NCBI GenBank assembly: GCA_000499405.2
Contig: HG738139.1
Coordinates: 1,616,170-1,680,169, forward strand
From: Onchocerca volvulus
Lineage: Eukaryota; Nematoda; Chromadorea; Rhabditida; Onchocercidae
DNA length: 64,000 nucleotides
Direction of reading: 5' to 3'
Both the position numbers and the translations under genes were made by a program. The notes below the pieces were generated by a model. That model was not told the origin of the DNA. It worked only from the letters and a program-made list of their open reading frames with translations, and searched no databases. Shown piece by piece: positions 1-12,440 of this stretch. Every line of letters begins with the position of its first letter. Position 1 is the stretch's first letter.

Positions 1-618
1 CAGGTTCACATTAGGTCGTCATCTTAAATTAATCATTTCGATAATTATTACGATCATTATTAAATGATATGGATATAAATAAAAAAATTTAAAAATGATT
101 CTTTTTTTTCAATACTTATTTTATCATATTGGACAGCATTTACATCATTTTCGTGCATACAAAAAAAAAAAAATACTTAATTTATCTTTTGTGGTATTTC
201 AGCGATATTCTTTTCTGATAAGAGATAAGTTTGCTTGATAAGGACAGAAGGATAGGGAAAAGAAGGATGAAATGATAAACTAAAATAAAGCTATTTGCAT
301 GGCTATGTGTATGTGTGTGTGCGTATCATGATATATTAGGGTTGAAATGTTTGGATTAATCATTCTCATTTCCACTTTTTCATATATTTTCATTGAGGAA
401 GGGCTTAAAAATTTAAAATACCATGGAAAATAAGTGGTAGGACTTGGGGTAGATAATGATATATTGGATGAGAAGGAGGAGGAAGAGGAGGAAAAAGGAA
501 ATTTGAAGGAAAGATAGGAGGAAGAAGATAGTATGAAAAAGGATTGATAGGAAATTGGAGAAGGAAAAACGAATAAATCGGTGGATCGTAAAGGAGGGCA
601 TCTATTGCTACCAAGTTC

Positions 619-786
619 AGCATCATCATCATCATCATCATCAGCATCATCATCATTATTATCATCATCATTATTATTATGATTACTATCATCATCATCA
701 TTACTATTATTATTATCAATCATTCATGATCATTCGCCATCAGCATCAGCATCATCATCATCATTGTCATTCTCATCATCATCATT
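619..786. repeat. CAT/ATC trinucleotide microsatellite
   Basis: Runs of cat/tca interrupted by att and tat units. Both strands give open frames (poly-His, poly-Met/Ile, poly-Asp), which explains the long but meaningless ORFs here. Confidence 0.85.
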
Positions 787-865
787 AACAAACAATAACA
801 ATAACGACAATCTGCTACCAGCAAGAAGAAAAGCCAACCAGATGGACACAATTTTCATACAATCT

Positions 866-1045
866 AATCTTCCAATCTTTTCCTTCTCTTCTTCCTTCTC
901 CTCCTCCTCTTCCTCCTCTTCCTCCTTCATCTCCTTCTATCATTATCGTTATTTTTAATCCAAAGTTCATTATTTCTTCTTCTCTTCCTCCTTTTTTCTC
1001 ATTCATTTTTCCTCTCTGTTCCTCCTTCTTCATTTTATTTTCCTT
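866..1045. repeat. Pyrimidine-rich (TTC/TCC) tract
   Basis: Almost uninterrupted T and C on the + strand with ttc/tcc units, broken near 945-975. It is nearly complementary to the purine-rich stretch at about 470-535. Confidence 0.75.
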
Positions 1046-4000
1046 CCATCGTCCTATTTATCTTCAGAATTTCTTTCTTTTACTACAAAATCTATCGTCC
1101 AACAATTGATCAAAGCTTTCATTATACGGTCTGTATTGTCTCATGGCATGATATTACTATCTTTTCATCAATTTCTTTCATTTTTCTTCAAATTTTGCCC
1201 AAAATATTTCCCAATTTCTTTAATATTATCAAAATCTTTTCTATATTTCATTTACCGTAATATTTTCATATAATCTTAAATGCTTTTTTTTCTTTACAAG
1301 AAAAAGGAAGGAAGGATTACGGTATCTTCATAATTGCTTGTAAGAAGAAAAACTAAGATAGTTTGTTGAATTTTTTGGGAAAATTTCTTCAATTGCATTT
1401 CATTTTATTTCTCTTTTCTTTTTTTTTTTCTTAAGCAAATGAATGTGACGAATTTAAATTACAGTTTCAACTTGTGTTAATTATTATCGATTCTTTTTTA
1501 GTTCGAAATGTTCACAAATTATAAGCACTTAAATGAAATGAATCATTTGAGGTTGAAAATATCTACTTAATATTAGAATTGTCAACCGTAATTAATCATA
1601 TACTGAGATGTAATCATATTATGGTTAAAAGGACATGTTTAATTTTATTCTGTTTCAAATTTTTCATTTTCTATTATCAATTTAGAAGTGGTCGCAGAAA
1701 AGTAGCTTTGAGGATGTCATATCTAAAAAAAATTTATTGACTAAGAAACAAATTCTTTAATAGTTTACGAATAACGTATTTTTGATAATTATTAGTCTGA
1801 TTCGACATTTTCGAATTACATCACTTTGTTAAATTATACAAATCAATAATTTCAATGTTAATGATAAAAATTTTTCTCTTTTTTTTTGTAACATGGAAGG
1901 ATCTTTCTCTTTTTTTTTTTCAAAAAATTCATGAAACGAAAATCCTAAACAGTATACAGCAGCTGAGAAATCTAAGTAACAAAAGAAAGATATCAAATTG
2001 TAAAAAATGCGAATTTTTTTGTTAAATTTAAAAAGGATTCCCTTCTTTTTTTTGGAGTTTTTTCATGATGATTGGTTGGAATTAAAAATAATTTGCATTT
2101 AAGTTTTCTTATATTTCAGCAAGCTAAAACTGTAGTTGAGTAAAATTTGAAAAAAGAATAACTATGATATTTTATTGAATTTTACACTGTTGTTTACTTT
2201 TTTTCAAGCTTTAGAAACAGTAGAATATTTAGAAGTTCAATTATAATTAGTTGCGCTGTTTTAAATTAGATTTGAATGATTTGATAATATAAGAAGTTTC
2301 ATTAGCTCCAAATTGGCATAGTTATGTTTAATTTCGAACTTGAAATTTAACCTCAAATTTATTACAAAGCTTTGAATTACTTTAATTAATGATTTAAAAG
2401 AATCATTAAACAGAAGAAAGTGTAAGGATGCTATTATATCACATGTAAACGACAAAAGTCAAATGAATTGGATTAATGTAATAATTCAAATTAGAATTGA
2501 TTCTGAAATTAAACTCCAACCAATTTAATCAGCAAATAAATTTGGATGATATTCCTGAAATTGAGTCGAAAACAGTAACTTGAAATTTTAGTATTGGATT
2601 ATATAAATTTGAATTTACATTCTATTAACATCAAATTTATCAATTACTTAATGCTCAACTTTATTTCAAATATTTCCTCTAAGAAATAAGATACAAACTG
2701 TCCGTTTTTAATCTTCACAGTTTTCATACCAAATCATATTTACTTGATTAATTGATACTATTTCAATTTTTGCAGAACAAAATTATTTTTCAAGAAAATA
2801 TTTGAATCATATTAACAATAATTTATATAAATGTGTTTTAGCATTATTTTTTATAAAATATTCAAAAATCTGAAATGATCTCACAATTATATCGCTTTTT
2901 TTTGCTTTTTAAGAAAAGGCTTAAATAACTTTTAAAAATCTATGCAAATGAAAAATGAAATTTCAATTAATTAAAAAAATGTTATTACTCGTGATCAGAA
3001 AAAGAAATTATTCTTTTAGCTAATATGATCAATATCATATGATCAATTAATTTGTTATTGCAAATAAATTTAATAATATTTTTCATTTTTAAATCACTTT
3101 TCTATCTTACTGTACTAATTATTAGTCTTGAAGTTCGAAATTTTTGAAACTATGTTCCATTGCAATTTAACATATCTCAACCTCAAATATCTTATCGTGT
3201 CATTATTCATTTACTACAAGTCATATCTATTTTCTCTTTTGTTTGATTTTTTCTTTTTTTTTTTTTTGTAATTAATACAAGTATTAAATAAGTATTAATT
3301 AATTTAATTAACTTCATCACATCATTTTCTTGTCATTTTTTTCTCAGCAAATCATACGCAATTTGTAAAATGATTAAATTGAATGAAACGATTAAAATTA
3401 TCAGTGATACAAAAATGAAGAGAATTAAAGAAAACGAAAGAAAAATGATGATTAAATGCTATTATTATATTGGAATTTTTTTTTTCGTGAAATATTCCTA
3501 TTCTCCTCAAATTTTGCCACTTCTAACAATCATCAACAATCAACATAATCCATGATGATTATATGATGATACACTTCATCGATAATTCCATTCTTTTCTT
3601 CCGAAATTCTCCTCTACCATTTTCCTATCTTTTCAATTCTTGTCAACTACATATGTCACCTATCCTATCATTCTCTTCCAATCTACCTCTTCTCATTTTA
3701 CACAGGTGGCTTATTTATATTACTTATATGCAAAATATGTACATATATATGTCAATTCAATTCTCCCCTTTATATTTCATGTAGTATATGTATGAAATCG
3801 ATGGCATCATTCCATCGATGATATGCAAATTAGGTAAGATTAATCCCAAATTATCAAGTACCATGCGAAATTATTAAGTACCATGAAAAAAAATGAATAG
3901 TAATGATATATGCGTTACATGTATGAATCTATAAATACATTAGATATGATTCAGATTTTATGTTTAAGAATTAAACGATGATGAAAAACAATAAATCTTG

Positions 4001-5772
4001 ATTATTAACAGTATCAATTAGAAGTACTAGAAATATAATATAATATTAACATAATATAATATGCTGAAAATTAGTATTAATTGAAATTTAAAATTGTATG
4101 ATATATATTTTTTCATTTTCTCATATGATAAAAACAAAATTGTTTGCATTTCTGCTTGCAAAGATTTTGATTTTACATTAATTTAATTTAAAACAATTAA
4201 ACAAATGGATGGGATAGTGGAAATAAAAATTACTTGATTAAAGAAGAAATGATATCCTTTTTTTATTTTCCTTTTTTTATGTTTTTGTTTTTAGATGGAA
4301 AAATAAAATGAGTGGCAACTGATTACTGAATTATTGAAAATTTAATATGCATTCATCCAAAAATTTCCTCGTCTTCTCTTCCTCTCCTTCGATCAATCAA
4401 ATATTAACTGATAAATCAAACATTCAAATCAAATACCAAATATTTACTGATAAGTGTTAAGCAAAATATTATCAATATGCAGACTTAACCTTTAATTTCT
4501 TTTATTTCATTCATTTGTTGCATGTAATTATTACAGTATCGTCATAATATTACTATCAGTTGTTTTCTTGAAATTCATTGATTTTCTTTTCATACATTAT
4601 CAAAAATCATATCAATGAATGATAATTGAAGAAGAAGAGGAAGAAGATAGCGTATTTATCATTTAGTATCATTTTAGATTATTTATTCAGTTTTATATAA
4701 GCAAACGAGGAGAAGAGTTTGGAGAGTGAAATTTGATAGCCAAATGAAATAGTTGGAGGCAGTAAGAAAAATAACGATAAATTATCACAAATGTATAAAG
4801 TATGGCTGTTAATGATTATAAATCATTTCGTTTCTTCATTCTTACTTATCAATCAAGTTAACTGTTTGATTAAACAATTCAGAGTAATTTATTTCAAAGT
4901 TTTTAACATTTTAGACACTTTCAGGCTCTTTCTAAGTTATCCAATTATTTCATAAACACTGAAAATTGTAATAATTCTCCTTTTGGATAGATTTAAAACA
5001 GAAGAGGAAAATGAAAAGTGAAAAAAAAAAGAACTCAGAAGATAAAAGAAAATGATGAGACAAGAAAAGAAAAAGACTAAATTAAATAACAAATGAAAAT
5101 AAATGAAGCTATTAATTTTAAAAAAAGAAAAAAACAAGAAATTTTATTAAATAATTTTTCTTTCTACCTTTATTTGTGATTGTTTAATCATTAGGAAAAT
5201 AATATATTTATCAATGAATCCTTTTTTTTTTTTTTTTTTATCTCAATCATATCAAATAGCAAAACCAATTGTTTTCTTTTCTCGTTGCTTTTCGTAAAAA
5301 CAAATTATTCAATCTTTACCACTAATTCCTAAATTCTCATCATACTTTGACTCATTTTTATTGAACATTATTATTCTACATGCAATTCATCAACATCTTC
5401 ATCATTATTGGCAAATTCTTAAATGCAAACAAAATAAATCAGCTCGTTAGATGAAAAAAAAAGAGAGAAGAAAAGAAAAACAAACAAACAAATAAACAAT
5501 TGAAATAAATAAATAAACAAACAAACATATATCAATATAATTTACCTATATTAATTAATAATCATATAATTGTTATATTACTAATGAATACAAGTTTAAC
5601 TCATGTTTATTTGATTCAAATTATATATTTATTAATTTTATTCTTTCATTTTTTCTCGTTTTTTTTGGAAGTGAAAAATGCGAAAATAAATGATCAAATT
5701 AGTCAAATTTAGTGTGATATATTATCATATCTTTTAAGAAAACGAAACAACAACAACAAAACTAATTGGTTG

Positions 5773-8700
5773 ATGTCCTCGGGAGAAACACTATCTCAAG
5801 CATTGAACAGGTCATCATCATTTGTTAATCATCATCAAATTTCGAACTTTCCACTATTTAATCAATTAACTCAACAACAACAACAACAGCAGCAGCAACA
5901 ACAACAACAACAACAACCACAACTACAACAACTTCATTATTTTCCTCATCATCACTATCATCCATTTCAACAACAACAACAACAATATCATCAACAATCA
6001 TCGACCATTACCGCTATTAATAGCCATAACAACAACGCCAACCATAACAATAACAATAACAGTAGTACATCACCGCAACAACGTATCAAGCTGAAACGTC
6101 AACGGCAACGTGTCGACGCTGGTGAACCACGTAATCCTTACCAGGTAACTCGATATACCTTAAAAGAGAAAAACCTTCATTTCAATTATTATTTCAAATT
6201 AGAAAGGTGGAAGAAAAACGAGAAGCATAAATTTTATCTTTTAATTATTGCAAAATAATTGAACGATGCGAAAACGGATTCTGATTTCCAGTACCAGGGA
6301 ATCATCAATTAAACCTCATACTATACATTCCGATGATTTCCTTTTCAAGGTATATTTTCGAGTTTTTCATATAATCGTCGATTTCAAAAGAAAAAAAAAT
6401 CAATTGATACTGTAACTGTTCAACATTGTATTCTTGTTGAAAATTTATATAAGAAGGAAGTCTACGGTAAGAATTATTTTTGTAACAAATTTTAACATGA
6501 ATAAAAAAAAATATTTATTTATTACATGTAAAAAATAATGTGCTATTGTTTAAAAAAAGAAAGTAAATTTTATAGGCAACACGTATACCGATGCTTCAAC
6601 ATCATCAACAACAACAACATCAACAACATCAACATCAACATCAACAACAACAACAACAACAACAACGATATACGAATAATTTTCAGCTTAGCAATGTTAT
6701 TAATAAAAATAATAATAATGATGCATATATAACAGCAACAACAACAACAACGGCTCAAAATAGCAACATTAATGCAACTTTAAGTAGTATCTTTCCTTGG
6801 ATAACAACTACGATACCAATAACAACAATAGCAACAACAACAACAACAGCAACAATAACAACAGCAACAACAACAACAAAAACAATGACACAAAGATTTG
6901 AATCATCATTTAATATCATGGAACAAATTAATGATACGGATGATTCAATTCAAGATCTTAGTCAACAACGAGAAATAATTAACGATGATGAACATCAGGT
7001 ACATTTAAAATTATTATTGTTGTTGCTTTTTTTTTTTGTTTGTATAAACATATTTCTAATTAGAATTTCTATTTACAATAATCCTTACTATTTATTTGTC
7101 AACTTGTCTTTTTTGCAATAATCAGTTCTTATCGATTTATTAGTTCATTTATTCAGATATTTTTAATTATAGAATTATTTGTTTGTTTCTTTTCTTCTCT
7201 TTTTTTTCCCTCCATTTTTGCGAAAATATTTTGCAATCCAATAATCTTATTCTTCTACTACCGTAGAGCAAAGATTTAACAACAATAGCAGAGAAATCAC
7301 AAAACATATTTCAGATTAAAATCAAAATCTGCTTTTCTTTTTTTACAATATTTTTGTAAACAACTTCTTTCATGCGACCTTTTTTCTTTTTTTTATTATT
7401 TTATTCCGATTCTCATTGATGATTGGATAAAAAGAAGGGAAAGGTGGAGTTTTTGATTTCATTATTCATATTTTGAATTTCAAATTCTTTTGTATTTTCT
7501 TTTCCTTTTTTCTTCTATTTTTTTTGTTCGAAAAATTAAATTCTTATTTTGTAATTTTTTAATAGTATTAATCATCTATTGAAAAAGTTATTTTTTTTTG
7601 TTCATTATTGTTCAAAGTTTTTAATAGAATTATTATTATTTTCATTTTTTATTAGATAAATAATTTTTTTTATCTAAAGATTTTTAAAATATCATTTTCG
7701 CTTTTTTATGAAATAAATTAAAAATAATATGTTAAATTTTAGTTTTTTAAATTTCTCACTAAATGCATGGTTTGCTACTTATTTATGAATTTTTTGATAT
7801 TTCAGGAATTTCTAACCTCAACGAATCTACAATCATCGATGACAGATATGAATGATACTAACCTCAACGAATCTACAATCATCGATGACAGATATGAATG
7901 ATAATGCTAAAGATAACGATTGCAAGGATGAAACATTAACAACAGTAATTAATCCAACTAATGATGGTGATGATGATGATGTTGATGATGATGAAGTAAT
8001 TACAATGACCATTGATGATCAATCATATGGGTTAAATGTTGATGATGATGATAAAATTGATAATGATGATGAAACAACATCAAATTTAAAAGTTCGTTTA
8101 ATTTTAAACTTCTTATTCACTAATTTTGTTCATTAATCCGTTCAGTCATTCATATTTATTATTCAAATGTTCAAAAAATAAAAAACTAAATCGGAATTGT
8201 GAACATATATGCACAATGATAAACAAAATAAGCAAATTATTAAAAAAGAACATGTAAAATAACAGTAATTGATGGAAATAGTGAAAATTAAAATTTTTAG
8301 TAATTAATTAATTAATTTTTTAATAGGAAGAACATAGTCTGAGTGACACAAGTCCTACACCAAGCGCATCATTTACCGGTGCAGGTGGCAGCAGTTCATC
8401 AAGGCGGAAAAATGCTGCACCACAACGGCAACCGGTTGATATCGATAATGAATGCAGTCCTCAAAATGGTATTGTTTGAATTAAATTTTTAAAATTTTAA
8501 AATTATTTTAAAACATTAAAAATACTTTAGAAAAAAGGAATTCCATATTTTTAATCGAATATTTATGAATAATGCTTTTTTATTTTTTTTTTTTTTAGAA
8601 CAAAACGAAGATTCATTGGAAGATGATAAAATGGCAAGTAAAACCAGTTTAGAAAAATCAGCTGAAATGAAAACGACTAATGAAACACCGAAAAATATTT

Positions 8701-11700
8701 TAGCAGCAAGTTTAGCTGCCAATATTAATCCACAAGTATATATTTATGCATAAATTTTGCAATAAAAATTAAATGGGAAAAAAGTGAATTTGAAACTGAA
8801 TTAATCAAATTAATAAAATGTCTATTATTTCGCAACTTTTTTTTTTCGATAAATTGAATAATTTTCATTTTATACTAAATTAAAATTACTAGTTTATTCG
8901 TTTTTGCCTTTTTTTCTTTCCTTTTACTTTTTTATCAATTGTTTTATTTTGCTGATAATATTTTTGCTTACAGAACAGGATACAAGAAATGATTGATATA
9001 CAAAAACGAATTTATTCGAATTGGATCGAACAGCAGAAAAAATTGTTAGGCGCAAATGATGAAGAACAAAAGCGAGCACAAATTCAACTTATACAACAAC
9101 AAATTCAACGAGATTATGCTAAGTTGGCACAATCATTAAAGCAAGAACTTATCAATGGATTGAATAGTAGCATTGATAAGGTATATCATAATCATAATTT
9201 ATGAAATACTATTTTCAAAATTTCATTTTCATAAGAATAAGATAGATTAAAAAAAAAAAAAAAAAATAGAAAGGACATAGAAAAATGAATAATACAATAA
9301 ATGTATATGATTTCGAATTTAATGAATATTATAAAGTAATATATAATTGAAGTTATTGATTTATACTGCCGATCCGATGTTTTAAATCAAAGTTTTGGAA
9401 AATCTAAAATTATTATTTCGATTCTCTGCTCCATTTAGGAATGAATATGGTATCACAAGGATTAATTCTTAATATTTTAATTAGCAGTTATTGGAAACAT
9501 TTAATTTCATCTGTAATCTTATAATCTTTCCTTTACTATTTTACTAATCTAACGTACGTCATTCACGATAAAATTGGTCATATGTTAGCAATTAGTTAAG
9601 CTACATGCTTATGCATAGCTATAAAATGAGATATACGTGCTGAGAGTGCAGCTAAAGTATGATTCATACTAATGTTTAAGCAGAATTAGAATTTACGAAC
9701 ATGTTTCGCGATAAAACATGTCATAAGTAAATTGTTTGCAATTGATTAAATTTCATCTTTTCCATTGCTTTATATCCTAATAATGAAACTCATGCATAGT
9801 TGCAATTTTGAACGATTAATTTCAGATCATAGCTGAATTTATAGCTGCGGAAGCGGCAAGCAGTGCGCGACGTACGACTGCGGCACTCGCGGAACAACAA
9901 CGTGAACAAGCAGCGGCCGTAGCAGTTAATCGAAATCCATTCCTCTTTCATCCCTTATATCATTCTTTCAACGGTCAATCTGGTCCTTTTCCAAATCCAT
10001 TTATGCAAAATAGCTTACCATTACCGCCACCACCACCACCACCACCATCACATCATTCGCCCGGTATTTTTCCGGCTGCTTCCGCACCTCGTACTACCTT
10101 CAATCCATTTGTACCGCATCTAAAAGCAGCATCACCAGCTACCGCAACATTTCGTAAAATAGATGATTTAAGGTTAAAAATATGCTTCGTTTGAAAATTT
10201 GAAATTTTTAGCCCGAAAATTTAATTTTAACTTAATTTATTTTACCTAAAATTTAGTAAGGTTTATGTTTTGTTTTTTTTTTAAAAAAAAAAAAGAAAAA
10301 TAGGAGCATTATATCTTTTGTTATTATTGTATTATTTATTAAAAATTTCCAAAAAATTTTTATAGCTCATTTGCACCACGAAAGAAACGCTCGAAAGTAA
10401 CAGATTCGTCACGAATAAATAAAGTTCAACCAATCGCTGCTATTCGTGAAGCATCTTCACTTCCTAATAGTGCTCGTTCTTCACCGCAGGTAAATATTTT
10501 TCTTTCGACCTTTTTGGAAATATAATACTTAAAAAGAAATAGGAAATTATTTTAGAGTTTTAAAATTCACGGTTTTAATTGTTTGCAAGAAATTATTACA
10601 AAAGATAATTAATTTATCAGCTCTAATTTAAGATATCGCCAAAATATCTCAATCATCTTTTAGCTATCATCATATTTTCCACCAACAATGGTTGGTCATC
10701 CGTTGTATGGTGGCGGTACCTTTGGTACCGATGATCGAGATAGTCCGATCAATTCGGATGATGCAAGCGATTGCGGACCTTATGATGGAAATATTGGTGG
10801 AAGGTTTGTTATGGCAATTATATCGATTATAATTAAGCAATAAAATTTCTCTGCTTTTCCGAAAATTTTTCGATTTTTTTCTATGAAATTTCATTTTTCT
10901 CACTAAATTGAATAAAATTTAAATTGAGAAAAAAAAGAAGCAAGCAAAAAATTAAAAATTTTCAGTTCAACTTTAACACCAATGCATTTGCGCAAAGCAA
11001 AATTGATGTTTTTTTATACACGTTATCCGAATTCGTCTTTATTGAAGTCTTATTTTCCGGATATTCGTTTCAACAAAAATAACACTGCACAACTCGTTAA
11101 ATGGTTCTCGAATTTCCGGTTTGTTGTAATTATTATTGTTATCATTATTGTTATTATTATTATCATTATTATTATTATCAGTAGTAGTAGTATCGTTATG
11201 ATTATCATTATTATTATTAATTTTAATGGGAAAATTTCAATTTGGTCGAGTAATTTTTCTTTTTTTTCCGTCTTTTATTACTTTTTCTTCTTTTTTCCTT
11301 CTTTTGTTCCTTTTTTTCTTTTTTTTTTGAAATATCAAATTTGTAAAAAATGAAAAAAAGATAGATTAACGAATTTTTCGTTCGCAATCTTTTTTTAATT
11401 TTAATTTAACCATTTATCATCCATCAATTCATCTTGTTAATCTATAATATCTCATTTTATTTTTTTTTTCTTTCATCATCAATTTTCTTATCATTTATTA
11501 ATTTATGGTTTTCTTTTTGGTAAAATTTTTCATTTAAAATTTTTGTCATAATAATGATATGATAAATTTATGTTAAATTAGATATATTTTATTTGATTTT
11601 GAAATTTCAAACAGGAAAATACGATTTTAAGCTAACAAAATAAAGAATTAAATCTGTCAAACACAATTAAATGCAACAAATAAATATTATAATATACATT

Positions 11701-12371
11701 ATATCATATATATTTTGTAATTTTTTATTTTATTTCTTCATAAAGACCTAAAATTATAAAGAATAAATTAAGAATTGATCTACTGCCATGTATACAAATT
11801 ACATTTCATTCCAAAAATGACTTCATTTTTTATTTTTTTAATATTTTCAAATTTTTTCATTTTTTCATTTTCTTTATTATCCAGATCTGATTACAATTAC
11901 AGTATGGAATTTATGCAATCATTAATTACTACTCATGATAATGTTATAAATACATTACTGTAAACCGTTTGAAATATATAATTTATTTCTATTCCTATTA
12001 ATATCTGTTTATTTAAAAAAAAAAAAAAGAAAAAAGAAAAAAACTCCATAAAAATAAATTAGTGAATAAATTTTAGCAGTAAAATATAAATCTTTCTTTT
12101 TTCCATTTTCACATCATTTCTTTTATTATGTTCATAAAATAAAATAGTCAAAATGAAAATTAAAATGAAATAGTCATATTTGAAATAATCAAATTTCATT
12201 TTTCAATTGTTTTTTTATTTACTATTTGTTTTATAATAATTGAATCATAATTATCAAATTTGCTTGCTTACTATTTATTAACATTTATTATATTAATCGT
12301 TACGGTAAATTTACTACGGTATTACCACATCAAATCATTCATTCATTCATCTGCTAAACTATATCTTAGGT

Positions 12372-12440
<69 letters not shown>

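Larger units (their letters stand above)
1..5772. other. Upstream non-coding region of the Prospero gene
   Basis: No convincing exon was found on either strand. The first kilobase holds a purine-rich stretch (about 470-590), a CAT/ATC microsatellite and a long pyrimidine-rich stretch. The rest is AT-rich DNA with short T and A runs. Open frames in the first kilobase are low-complexity translations of these repeats. The region probably holds promoter and enhancer sequence, and perhaps 5' UTR exons, for the Prospero gene starting at 5773. I cannot point to a specific element. Confidence 0.5.

Noticed and set aside
280..1033. Several overlapping open frames rich in Asp, His, Met or Glu on both strands
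   Set aside because: They are translations of CAT, GGA and TTC low-complexity DNA; opposite-strand frames are equally open and there is no splice or family support.
6292..6349. Possible cassette exon between pros-1 exons 1 and 2 (open as [19 protein letters not shown])
   Set aside because: Good-looking splice sites, but the open frame requires two leftover bases from exon 1, which ends in phase 0; in phase 0 it hits TAA at once.
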